Virus record (IMG/VR): IMGVR_UViG_3300022602_000419
Span: 1 to 24,194 of that record
DNA: 24,194 nucleotides
Strand: one strand, 5' to 3'
DNA from: a virus
A model generated the notes under the pieces. It worked only from the letters and a program-made list of their open reading frames with translations, had not been told where the DNA came from and made no database searches. Of the stretch, positions 7,223 to 14,537 are shown piece after piece (position 1 is the stretch's first letter; each line of letters begins with the position of its first letter). The position numbers and the translations under genes were made by a program.

Positions 7223-8466
7223 TTTGAATTAAATGCTTTAGCAAAATTACTGCCACTAACATTTGCGTTAGCAGTTGCAGGACTAAGTGGTCCAAAGTTT
7301 TGTAAGAAATTTTGACCCGCTGTAGGACCTGCAGGCACATTCGTAGTTCCTGCATTAACACCAGTGCCTGCACCAGATTGGACAGCTACTGCACCTGATT
7401 CAGCGACAGGATTGGGATTAAAAATCTGAACGCCATTTAGATTACCATTGCTAAACACGGTACCATTACCCTGTGCCGCACTAGTAACCTGTCCAAGCCC
7501 TACTCCTACTAATTCATTGAGAGATGCTTTTTTATTTAGACTACTGATGTTCTTAACTAGGTTAGCAGTTTGTATAGCTACCTTGGCATAATCCCAAGGA
7601 CTCTGTGCATTGGCTATGCTACCATTCTCGCCAAATATAGCGGCACCGCCTGCTACTACACCACCCGGACCAAACAGATTGCTAGCACCACCGCCTGCGA
7701 TACTTAATGGGCTAGGTGTACTATCATAATGATTTTTATTATATCCTATCGGTCCTGCGTTTCCTGAATTATAAAACACTCCTTCGTAATTTACTGTCAT
7801 CCTACTATGGAGCATCTTATTGCCTTGTGTCTGATCAAGGTCATCGTGTCTCCATTCTTTAATGATAGGATTTACTAGAGTATAACTTAAAAATTTCTGT
7901 TTGTTTAAGGTAAAGATAGTTATATCTTTGAAGAAAGGAGCATCGGCACCTTTGGCCAATCCGTAGAGATAAGATTGCTTGGCTGGAGCCTGTTTATATT
8001 TTACATCGCCGAATGCCGCTACTGCAGAAGATGTTTTTCCATTGGCATTGTTACTATAATCTCCATCAGCAAAATAGTAGCCATAATACTGTCTCCATAA
8101 CCCGGTTGTAGCATTGGCCATATCGTCATGGAACGTTATAGTAATAGGATCATAATTGAGAGTCTTTTGTATGACAGTTTTTCTATTGTATTGGTTTAAT
8201 ACTTCAGTTTCAATATTAAATTGTGGCAAGTCGGAAGATTTAGCCAGTAAACCTATTACGTTATTTTTAGCATATCTAGTATACCATGTTGGCTCGAGAT
8301 ATTTCGCTATGTCAGGATTTATGTTTAGCTGTACGTAATATAACCACCCTGCTTTAGGGGCTAGATCATAAAGATTATCGGCCCTATATAATCTGCTAGC
8401 GTGTTGTTGATCTCTTAACCATCCCTGAGAAAGGATGTTAGAAAGAAAAGAGGATAAATTACTCAT
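7219..8466 (-). CDS. Tail-tube-fold structural protein, possibly gp54-like tube initiator
   Basis: The 415-residue protein shows the strand pattern of the T4 gp19/gp54 tube fold. SSDLPQFNIETEVLNQYNRK resembles the strand that lists onto the neighbouring subunit. TLNYDPITITFHDDM resembles the gp54 'dPlvISFrmD' strand, and MTVNYEGVFYN the closing strand. The first about 60 residues (SQGWLRDQQHASRLYRADN) are helical and polar. From about residue 285 the chain is low complexity, rich in Ala, Gly, Asn and Val, as in C-terminal ends of baseplate tube proteins. It lies directly downstream of gp19 but behind a terminator and with its own CATAAATA octamer 5 bases before the ATG. It could be the baseplate tube initiator gp54 or a second tube-like subunit. 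The fold is inferred from motif similarity only. Confidence 0.6.
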   Translation of the reverse strand: MSNLSSFLSNILSQGWLRDQQHASRLYRADNLYDLAPKAGWLYYVQLNINPDIAKYLEPTWYTRYAKNNVIGLLAKSSDLPQFNIETEVLNQYNRKTVIQKTLNYDPITITFHDDMANATTGLWRQYYGYYFADGDYSNNANGKTSSAVAAFGDVKYKQAPAKQSYLYGLAKGADAPFFKDITIFTLNKQKFLSYTLVNPIIKEWRHDDLDQTQGNKMLHSRMTVNYEGVFYNSGNAGPIGYNKNHYDSTPSPLSIAGGGASNLFGPGGVVAGGAAIFGENGSIANAQSPWDYAKVAIQTANLVKNISSLNKKASLNELVGVGLGQVTSAAQGNGTVFSNGNLNGVQIFNPNPVAESGAVAVQSGAGTGVNAGTTNVPAGPTAGQNFLQNFGPLSPATANANVSGSNFAKAFNSK

Positions 8467-8471
8467 ATAGA

Positions 8472-8479
8472 TATTTATG
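8472..8479 (-). promoter_or_regulatory. Late-type promoter octamer CATAAATA, 5 nt from ATG
   Basis: The minus strand reads CATAAATA-TCTAT-ATG, 7 of 8 to TATAAATA. It lies just past the terminator of the gp19 unit and drives the tube-fold gene. There is no ribosome site before the ATG. Confidence 0.6.
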
Positions 8480-8483
8480 CCAC

Positions 8484-8506
8484 AAAAAAAGGCCCCTTAG
8501 GACCTT
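8484..8506 (-). terminator. Intrinsic terminator after gp19
   Basis: On the minus strand AAGGTCC and GGGCCTT form a 7-pair stem (one G-T pair) with a 4-base loop, followed by 5 further Ts (7 Ts in a row counting the stem end). It lies about 15 bases past the gp19 stop and 18 bases before the next ATG. Confidence 0.82.
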
Positions 8507-8521
8507 AATTTGTTTAGTCGA

Positions 8522-9151
8522 TTAGCTAGTAGCTAATGTTCCTAATGTTCTGGCAACCGCAGTACCGATACCAGTATCGTTACCTGCACTGTCAGTTTGT
8601 AGTGCGTTATCAAATTTCAGTGTCAATGTTACATCCATTGGCTCGCTTGATTTGTAATCGCCCTGTTGATAGTCTGCTTTTTGTACATAACAACCGTAAC
8701 ATTCAAATGTTTCAAGAACGGCCGGTGCATTTGCTCCGTTTCCTCCGTCTAAAATATCAATGTTTGTCTGGAATTTATAATCACTACCAGATGCCGCACT
8801 AGATTGTTCAAAGAAATCAAACTGCTTCTGTATCTGTTGACCAACTAATTGCGTAATGTTATTGCTAACGTCATCACGTAGGACGATCTGTAATTCTGCC
8901 CATGTGTATTTTCCAGCATAATTGATTTTACTGTTATAGACATTTAATTCTATATTTTCGAAACTAACACTTGGACGTCCGCAAGTTACAACCTGCTTGG
9001 TCAATTCAAATGTACTGTTATTTGCTCCGAATCCAATAAAAGTTACTCTGAAACGATATTTCAGTTTGGGCATTAGTAGGCCCTGGCTCGTAGAGCTTTG
9101 ACCACCTCCGCTCAACGGTACTGAATAATTTAATAAACTAGATATTGCCAT
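8522..9151 (-). CDS. gp19: Tail tube protein, gp19-like
   Basis: This is the subunit of the inner tube through which DNA passes after the sheath contracts. The 209 residues are somewhat longer than T4 gp19 (163). The family pattern is clear: KLKYRFRVTFIGFG near residue 30, ELTKQVVTCGRPSVSFENI, the NVYNSKINYAGKYTWAELQI strand with VLRDDVSNNI after it, FDFFEQ, ETFECYGCYVQKADYQQGDY and the final MDVTLTLKFDNAL strand. The N-terminal about 25 residues are Ser/Gly-rich. The ATG has a good AAGGAG site and a GGTAAATA octamer 22 bases upstream, lying over the gp18 stop codon. The gene is expressed with gp18 or alone and is closed by the terminator at 8484-8506. Confidence 0.95.
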   Translation of the reverse strand: MAISSLLNYSVPLSGGGQSSTSQGLLMPKLKYRFRVTFIGFGANNSTFELTKQVVTCGRPSVSFENIELNVYNSKINYAGKYTWAELQIVLRDDVSNNITQLVGQQIQKQFDFFEQSSAASGSDYKFQTNIDILDGGNGANAPAVLETFECYGCYVQKADYQQGDYKSSEPMDVTLTLKFDNALQTDSAGNDTGIGTAVARTLGTLATS

Positions 9152-9173
9152 CTAAATGCTCCTTAATCTTTAA

Positions 9174-9181
9174 TATTTACC
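9174..9181 (-). promoter_or_regulatory. Late-type promoter octamer GGTAAATA
   Basis: The minus strand reads GGTAAATA over the end of gp18, 22 bases before the gp19 ATG. The leader holds AAGGAG. The same octamer recurs before gp13 (14514) and before the fibre gene (20677). Confidence 0.45.
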
Positions 9182-12100
9182 CTGGGAATCCTGCCCCAAG
9201 ATTACCAGCGGCAATCGCACCTGTATTCAACAGTCTCATCGGTATATAAATGAATTCAACCGCTTTAACTGGTTCGATAGCGATATCTAACCACAACTCT
9301 GATCTGTCAATCCTTGCTGGAGTATTATTGCTGTCGTCACAGACTACAATGTAGTCATAGATAGCACGTTGTCCGACCAATTCGATGAATAGGCTTTCTG
9401 CGGCATTTGCTATGGCTTTACGTGTTGTACTATCATTTGGCTCAAACAAATATGGTTGAGCCAAAATACTTAATTGTCTACGTAGGTAAGCTACTAGACG
9501 TGCAACGTTAATTCTATCCAACGCACTAGCTGCCTGTGCTCTTGTATAGTTACCAAAGTTTACAAGTCCTACTCCACTTAATGTAGCAATTGGATTTACT
9601 TTAACACCGGCCAATACATCACGTAGGCTCTGTGGTAATGATGCTGTAATAAAATCGCCCGACTCATCTACGTAACCTACTGCTGTAGCATTAATAACAG
9701 GACCTCTATTGATACCAGCTGGTGCAAACCATTGATAGCTCTTTTGATCGCTCTCTGTAATAGTACGCAACATCATGTGACTGGGTGGAACAACAATATA
9801 GTTTCCTGTATTGTCATTGGTATAACCACTTGGATAGAACATAGCCATATAGTCGTCGTAACTTACTGCACCCAATTCGCCGTTGTCTGCGGCCAATGCT
9901 GTATTATTACCCCAGTTAGCTAATTGTGTACCATTTGGTTGTAAACGGAATGGACTGTCTCCAACTACGAATGCTGTGTAACCTCTATCAGCATTTAATT
10001 CAATCATATTTTGAATAGCTTCTGGATAACCAGGACATGCTATTAGATTGAATACTGTGTTGTCTTCATCTCTAGCTACTGTGTTAGTATCGATCGCTGA
10101 TTTTAATGCCTCAACAACGAATGCTCTCTGTGCATAACGACCAAACTGACCAACGCCTAGATGATCATTAGGAGTTACACATACCCAACGTGCTGGGTTA
10201 TAAGCAACTGTGTCGTTTGATCCATCCATTGGATCGTTTTGATAACGTGGATTGTATCCATTGTTTGAATAGATATCAATGTAGTTAGCTTCGTATTTCT
10301 TAACATTAAATCCTGAACGACGTAGATTCCATAGGCGTGTGCCTTCTGGATATAGTGCTGGATCTGGTGCATCTGGATCTAGATAATTGCTAGTCAGCAA
10401 CTCTTCGATAGTAGATGGTTCTGTAGCTTGTCCGCTAGTAGCCCAACGTGCATCATGGAATACCCAACCATTAGGTGTAACGTGATCTGTTACATCCTGT
10501 GCTACCCATGTTAGAGAATTGCCGTTATATACATATACACTTTGTCCGTATACATCAGTTGCAGAACTATCAACCCATATGTCGCCATCTACTAATGTTG
10601 TACCATCGCTCTGTGTCGTTGGTTGGCTGGCAGCGATTATAGGTCCATTTGGATCTGTGTCAGGGAATGCAGGAGTGACACCCTGTGCAGGATCGTTACC
10701 TGCATAATGATAGCCAACCCATGTAGTTCCGTTATGATATAAAATATCTACTTCTTCTAGATTAGACCCATACCATACTTTTCCATCCGCTGGAGTAGTA
10801 GTTGGCTCATGTGCTCTAGCTTCAAATACCAATGGCTTCCAGTTGCTAGCCAATACTGTATAGTCATCATACATACCTGCTTCGTAAAGATTAGCAGTCG
10901 GTGATAAACCAGTGGCAGTAAGTCCTAGATCAGCCAATACTGCGATAGATCCGCTATCTGTAATTTCAATATCACCGCCATTAGCGTGTGTAATTGATAG
11001 GTAACCATTTGAATTAATGCTTGCACTAACATATTGGAAACCTGCGGCACTAATAGCTGTTACGATACTAGCACCTGTAACTGTTGTGCTAGTAGTACCT
11101 GCACTAGGATTAATTGTAGCAATAGTGATCGTAGCTGTATTTTGTACGCTACTCATTCCAGGTACAGTTTCTGCTATAGTTAAAGAATATGTAGAAGTAC
11201 TACCAGATGCACCTCTGTGTATTGTTAATGAGCTAACATTAACTCCACCTGTAACTGTGGTAGGACTAACTGCGGCTCTTCTTAGTATTTTGAATTCTCC
11301 TAAGACGGGCATGCCGTCGGATCCATCACCGCCGTCATAATTACTTTCGATCATCAATGTACCTACAGCGATACCTGTACCGCCACCTGCTGGATCAAGT
11401 GCCGCGATACCTGCCATTGTAGAGCCATATATAGGAGCAGGAATTACACTCCATGTTTCTGTTGTTCCGCTATATAATTTAACTGACCAGTTAGCACCTA
11501 CGCTAGCCGCTGTAGTTTTTAGGTAAACACTACCGCTTGGTACACCGTGTGCCGCATATTTTGGAACTTGTGTATGAGGAGCGATAGTGATAGCTACGGG
11601 AACATATGTACCTGTAGTCAATCCTAAATTGTTAACAGCGTTACCTGAAACAGTGATCTTTCCGTCTGCTACTGAACCATTGCTAGCCGCTGTAGAATCG
11701 GCATATAATTCAATCAATCCACTCGAGTTAACTTTAGCACCTACTCCATATGTAGGCATCAATGCGTTAATAGTTGTAGCGATGTGGCTAGTTGATGTAT
11801 TACCAATAGTAACAGTTTGACCATTAATGCTGAGAGTAGAACCGCTAACTACATTTCCTAGGCCTGCACTTGTGATCACCGGATAACTTGTTACCCATGA
11901 ATTAGATTTAAATGTGCTACCTGAAATCGCAGTTCCGAATTGTGATTCAATATTAGAACCAACTTGTACCCAGTTATTACTTTCGTTTTTATACCATACT
12001 GCTCCGACATTGTCGCTAGTAACAACTACAGCATATGCACCGATAGTACCAAAACTTGGATTAGGTACATCCATTGTTGCGTCAACTGAAGCGTTATCAT

Positions 12101-12599
12101 CATTGATAATTAATGGAGATTGTAAAGTGAATACTTTGTTTACGCTATCCCACTCGTAGATACCATATTGTGTATTACCAGTATCTAACCAATATGTTCC
12201 ATTAACAGGTAATCCTGTAGGAACGCTTGATTGTGCTGTTAGTTCACTTAGATCAATGTCGGCACGTGCTACATATGCCTTGCTACTAACACCTAATAAA
12301 CTATATGCGGCTTGTAAACCATATTCGTTTTGTTCACCACCGTTGATACTGTTTCCTTGGCTATCTGTTGGAAATAATGGGGTACCAAATGTGTTGGCCA
12401 AATCTAATTGGCTTGTAATATTATATACAGTTCCTGCGTTTGCTGGGATCGTACCCACTGCTGTAACACCCGAGCTATTTGTTTTGTTTGCTGCCGATGC
12501 TACGAAAATCAGCGGTACTGTTCCTGGTGCTGCCGGTGTATAGAAACTTTCGTCTATTACACTTACGCTAACGCCGGGTGATTGTAGTGTTGTTGCCAT
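9177..12599 (-). CDS. gp18: Tail sheath protein, gp18-like, very large (1140 aa) with inserted modules
   Basis: This is the contractile sheath subunit. The N-terminus (SPGVSVSVID, then AADIDL-type strand at about 115) and the C-terminal region (about 705-1140) are typical sheath. The latter includes WVCVTPNDHLGVGQFGRY, NLIACPGYPEAIQNMIELNA, MMLRTITESDQKSYQWFAPA, INRGPV, VKVNPIATLSGVGLVNFGNY, the RINVARLVAYLRRQL helix, LFEPNDSTTRKAIANA and a final strand VKAVEFIYIPM. T4 gp18 has 659 residues; the surplus lies between about 128 and 705. There I see two flagellin-IN-like modules (about 246-336, SINGQTVTIGNTSTSHIATT; about 453-570, ending ADLGLTATG) and several short aromatic W-x-W modules (for example YWLDTGNTQYGIYEW, VWYKNESNNWVQVG, ILYHNGTTWVGY). 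An AGGAG site precedes the ATG, with a GCTAAATA octamer 32 bases up. Confidence 0.95.
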   Translation of the reverse strand: MATTLQSPGVSVSVIDESFYTPAAPGTVPLIFVASAANKTNSSGVTAVGTIPANAGTVYNITSQLDLANTFGTPLFPTDSQGNSINGGEQNEYGLQAAYSLLGVSSKAYVARADIDLSELTAQSSVPTGLPVNGTYWLDTGNTQYGIYEWDSVNKVFTLQSPLIINDDNASVDATMDVPNPSFGTIGAYAVVVTSDNVGAVWYKNESNNWVQVGSNIESQFGTAISGSTFKSNSWVTSYPVITSAGLGNVVSGSTLSINGQTVTIGNTSTSHIATTINALMPTYGVGAKVNSSGLIELYADSTAASNGSVADGKITVSGNAVNNLGLTTGTYVPVAITIAPHTQVPKYAAHGVPSGSVYLKTTAASVGANWSVKLYSGTTETWSVIPAPIYGSTMAGIAALDPAGGGTGIAVGTLMIESNYDGGDGSDGMPVLGEFKILRRAAVSPTTVTGGVNVSSLTIHRGASGSTSTYSLTIAETVPGMSSVQNTATITIATINPSAGTTSTTVTGASIVTAISAAGFQYVSASINSNGYLSITHANGGDIEITDSGSIAVLADLGLTATGLSPTANLYEAGMYDDYTVLASNWKPLVFEARAHEPTTTPADGKVWYGSNLEEVDILYHNGTTWVGYHYAGNDPAQGVTPAFPDTDPNGPIIAASQPTTQSDGTTLVDGDIWVDSSATDVYGQSVYVYNGNSLTWVAQDVTDHVTPNGWVFHDARWATSGQATEPSTIEELLTSNYLDPDAPDPALYPEGTRLWNLRRSGFNVKKYEANYIDIYSNNGYNPRYQNDPMDGSNDTVAYNPARWVCVTPNDHLGVGQFGRYAQRAFVVEALKSAIDTNTVARDEDNTVFNLIACPGYPEAIQNMIELNADRGYTAFVVGDSPFRLQPNGTQLANWGNNTALAADNGELGAVSYDDYMAMFYPSGYTNDNTGNYIVVPPSHMMLRTITESDQKSYQWFAPAGINRGPVINATAVGYVDESGDFITASLPQSLRDVLAGVKVNPIATLSGVGLVNFGNYTRAQAASALDRINVARLVAYLRRQLSILAQPYLFEPNDSTTRKAIANAAESLFIELVGQRAIYDYIVVCDDSNNTPARIDRSELWLDIAIEPVKAVEFIYIPMRLLNTGAIAAGNLGAGFPG

Positions 12600-12631
12600 T
12601 GTCTAATCTCCTAATTTGGATCACTTTGTTT

Positions 12632-12639
12632 TATTTAGC
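12632..12639 (-). promoter_or_regulatory. Late-type promoter octamer GCTAAATA for gp18
   Basis: The minus strand reads GCTAAATA, 6 of 8 to the T4 late consensus with an intact TAAATA core. It ends 32 bases before the gp18 ATG. The leader contains TTAGGAGATTAG, a strong ribosome site fitting the high need for sheath protein. Confidence 0.45.
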
Positions 12640-12660
12640 GATACTGAGAGATTTTTTACC

Positions 12661-12668
12661 ATTAAATA
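12661..12668 (+). promoter_or_regulatory. Possible late-type octamer ATTAAATA for the HNH gene
   Basis: The plus strand reads ATTAAATA (6 of 8, TAAATA core intact), 30 bases before the ATG of the HNH gene. Similar spacing is seen for gp18 and the kinase gene. In this AT-rich gap it could be chance. Confidence 0.3.
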
Positions 12669-12698
12669 CAGGAACAAAAGGGCAGGCAAAGGGCTTAG

Positions 12699-13037
12699 AT
12701 GACTAGATTATTATGTAAAAAATGCGGAACAAGGCCGTGTGCTGTAAATTATCACAAGGAAGGTAAGACTTACTATAGGAGCCAATGTGACCATTGTTCT
12801 AGAGGTAGGCAGGAAGGAGTAGCCCGATGGGCGAAGGCTGGATATAAATTAAAACTTAAATGTGACAAGTGCGGATTTGCCAGCAAGTATGCCAAGCAGT
12901 TTAACGTCTATCACATAGATGGTAATCTCGATAATTGCCGACACACTAATCTAAAATCAGTGTGTGCAAACTGCCAACGTCTTTTACAAGATCTTGGGAT
13001 TCCTTGGCGTCAAGGCGATCTAACACCAGATTTTTAA
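12699..13037 (+). CDS. HNH-type zinc-ribbon endonuclease, 112 aa
   Basis: A small plus-strand gene among minus-strand genes. CxxC pairs lie at Cys6/Cys9, Cys30/Cys33, Cys55/Cys58 and Cys89/Cys92, enough for two zinc sites. The HNH-like core is YHIDGNLDN (His72, Asp74, Asn76) followed by TNLKSVCANCQRL (Asn84), matching the 'hIDGN..N...NL..lCaNChr' pattern of phage HNH endonucleases. The position that is usually His after the last Cys is Gln93, so cleavage activity is not certain. Such genes are selfish intergenic elements, or in some phages act in packaging. It starts at an ATG after AAAGGG and its last 92 bases run antisense through the 3' end of the dNMP kinase gene. Confidence 0.78.
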   Translation: MTRLLCKKCGTRPCAVNYHKEGKTYYRSQCDHCSRGRQEGVARWAKAGYKLKLKCDKCGFASKYAKQFNVYHIDGNLDNCRHTNLKSVCANCQRLLQDLGIPWRQGDLTPDF

Positions 13038-13650
13038 TTTGATCAAATAATTGATCTATAGTGGAATCATTGAATACAGTTTGATCTATCGGGCACCCGA
13101 TCCAGCTATACTCACTGGAATGTACATTATGATTGTCTAGTCGTTTTTTACTTAACGCCCAATCTATATTGCCATCAGGGCCTCGATTATAGTGTTCGGC
13201 GTCTATAAACCATTCTGGATCTTCTCCACGCTTGATACGCACCACCATACCTCCGCTATTGTGTATGGCCTTAATTTCATTGGGGAAACGTACATCACTG
13301 ATGACGATATCGTCTTGTGTTTTACGCATTTTATTTTCTAAACTGGCGATCCACATATCGTCGTGGAATCCTTCTCTAACGACTTCTGTACCCCAATATT
13401 GTAAGATCCAGCGTGGAGTTAAATGGGGCATTCCTAGTCTTTGTGCCCACCACGGATCAATCTGTTCCCGCCATTTACGTGCTTCCGAGGTACGACCTTC
13501 TAGTAATGTTCGATCCCAACCAAATACGTTGGCTACGGCATCTTTAAGTGTGCTAGCGAAACTGTCTCGCCTAAATCCATGAAAGTTAACCAAATAGTCT
13601 GCGGCTGTATCTTTACCGCTACCTATCAATCCTACAAAGCCTATAATCAT
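12946..13650 (-). CDS. gp1: Deoxynucleoside monophosphate kinase, gp1-like
   Basis: T4 gp1 phosphorylates dNMPs (dTMP, dGMP and hydroxymethyl-dCMP in T4) to feed phage DNA synthesis in the cytoplasm. The 234-residue protein begins with a P-loop, GLIGSGKDT (residues 7-15), and continues with TAADYLVNFHGFRRDSFA, the family segment LKDAVANVFGWDR, a ARKWREQIDPWW lid-like stretch, RWILQYWGTEVVR and ISDVRFPNEIKAI. All are typical of phage dNMP kinases. The ATG has a strong AGGAG site, and TCTAAATA lies 35 bases upstream. The last 30 codons overlap the convergent HNH gene. The gene lies between gp13 and gp18, so it is likely expressed late as well, unlike a classical early nucleotide-metabolism gene. 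That timing is inference from its octamer. Confidence 0.9.
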   Translation of the reverse strand: MIIGFVGLIGSGKDTAADYLVNFHGFRRDSFASTLKDAVANVFGWDRTLLEGRTSEARKWREQIDPWWAQRLGMPHLTPRWILQYWGTEVVREGFHDDMWIASLENKMRKTQDDIVISDVRFPNEIKAIHNSGGMVVRIKRGEDPEWFIDAEHYNRGPDGNIDWALSKKRLDNHNVHSSEYSWIGCPIDQTVFNDSTIDQLFDQIKNLVLDRLDAKESQDLVKDVGSLHTLILD

Positions 13651-13685
13651 AGCGTCTCCTGCTAATATATAGTTTATTACAATTT

Positions 13686-13693
13686 TATTTAGA
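13686..13693 (-). promoter_or_regulatory. Late-type promoter octamer TCTAAATA for dNMP kinase
   Basis: The minus strand reads TCTAAATA, 7 of 8 to TATAAATA. It lies 2 bases beyond the gp13 stop and 35 bases before the kinase ATG. The leader carries AGGAG. Confidence 0.5.
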
Positions 13694-13695
13694 GA

Positions 13696-14508
13696 TCAAC
13701 CTCTTGTGAACCACATAGGTGTCTGATTATCTTCATTATTTTTCAAGCCCTCTTCCAGCTTTTCAATCATTTCTTTACCTTCGGCTTTTAGTGCTGTTCC
13801 GTTTAATTGGGTACCACCCTGTGGGCTAGCAATCGTTGCAAACTTTTCACGTGCTTCACCTAAGATGATTTTACATTCAGCCAGTGCATAATCTTTTAAC
13901 CAAACTCCTGCGTAAGGATCTGAGAATAGTTGGAAATCTGGACGCTGATTATACATCCAAATTAGTACACTTTCCTGTCCTCTGGGACGTTGTGTGATAC
14001 GTAGTTTTTTGGTGACTGGGTTGAAATCAAACAGAATATAACTGCCAAACAATTTGCCAACTTCTTTCTGGTAACTGGCAAACATATAATAAGTTGCGAT
14101 ACCACCCATGTTACTAGTGCTTAACAGATAAGTGTTGCTGTACGCCAAGTTGAAAGGCTCAAATAAACTTCCACCGTCGCCGCCCCCGGTCCTAGAGCCG
14201 ATGCTTCTACGGAATATTTCACGCACGCTCTGTACTTCTCTGGGCAGTATGTATTCGTTTTGATCTATTTCTAGTGTTAAAAATCCAAAACTTTCTTCAA
14301 CAGCGTTACTGCTACGTTGGCGATATTTTGCCAACGCTTTATCAATCGCCACATTATAATGCTTAGGATCTAGTTCTACATCAACCATTCCATCACCTAG
14401 AAATGTTCGTATGTATTCAACTACATCCTTCCGTGCGACTTCTAGTTCTTTTAGATAATCTTCATAATCCTTAGTTATAGGACTGTTAGGGATATTGTAT
14501 TGGCTCAT
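13696..14508 (-). CDS. gp13: Neck protein, gp13-like
   Basis: T4 gp13 closes the filled head and makes the platform for the tail. This 270-residue protein compares with 309 in T4. It shows the family pattern: YKDYLKEL-like helices, FLGDGMVDVELDPKHYNVAI, KYRQRSSNAVEESF, the strand LEIDQNEYILPREVQSVREI with FRRS after it, and then VWLKDYALAECKIILGEARE. KFATIASPQGGTQLNG and the GKEMIEKLEEGL helix near the C-terminus are strongly conserved in marine relatives. The Gly-rich loop GSRTGGGDGGS lies near residue 105. The gene is divergent from gp14, the starts being only 29 bases apart. GGTAAATA ends 5 bases before the ATG, and no well-spaced ribosome site is present. Confidence 0.9.
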   Translation of the reverse strand: MSQYNIPNSPITKDYEDYLKELEVARKDVVEYIRTFLGDGMVDVELDPKHYNVAIDKALAKYRQRSSNAVEESFGFLTLEIDQNEYILPREVQSVREIFRRSIGSRTGGGDGGSLFEPFNLAYSNTYLLSTSNMGGIATYYMFASYQKEVGKLFGSYILFDFNPVTKKLRITQRPRGQESVLIWMYNQRPDFQLFSDPYAGVWLKDYALAECKIILGEAREKFATIASPQGGTQLNGTALKAEGKEMIEKLEEGLKNNEDNQTPMWFTRG

Positions 14509-14513
14509 ACCAT

Positions 14514-14521
14514 TATTTACC
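14514..14521 (-). promoter_or_regulatory. Late-type promoter octamer GGTAAATA, 5 nt from gp13 ATG
   Basis: The minus strand reads GGTAAATA-ATGGT-ATG, with the TAAATA core. It lies 1 base from the oppositely pointing octamer of gp14. Confidence 0.5.
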
Positions 14522-14522
14522 T

Positions 14523-14530
14523 TATAAATA
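14523..14530 (+). promoter_or_regulatory. Perfect T4 late promoter TATAAATA for gp14
   Basis: The plus strand reads TATAAATA, a full match to the T4 late consensus, 7 bases before the gp14 ATG. It is the only strong element for the plus-strand unit gp14-gp15-Nudix, so most of that unit's late transcription probably starts here. Confidence 0.75.
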
Positions 14531-14537
14531 CTTGACT

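Noticed and set aside
11017-12543. Several plus-strand frames of 77-107 codons across the sheath gene
   Set aside because: All are antisense to gp18, which is strongly supported. Their Val/Leu/Ala richness is the complement of its Thr/Ser/Asn codons.
14532-14537. TTG start for gp14, and the similar TTG start at 6403 for probable gp16
   Set aside because: Each adds only two residues and is followed at once by an ATG. For gp14 the TTG would lie 1 base after the promoter octamer.
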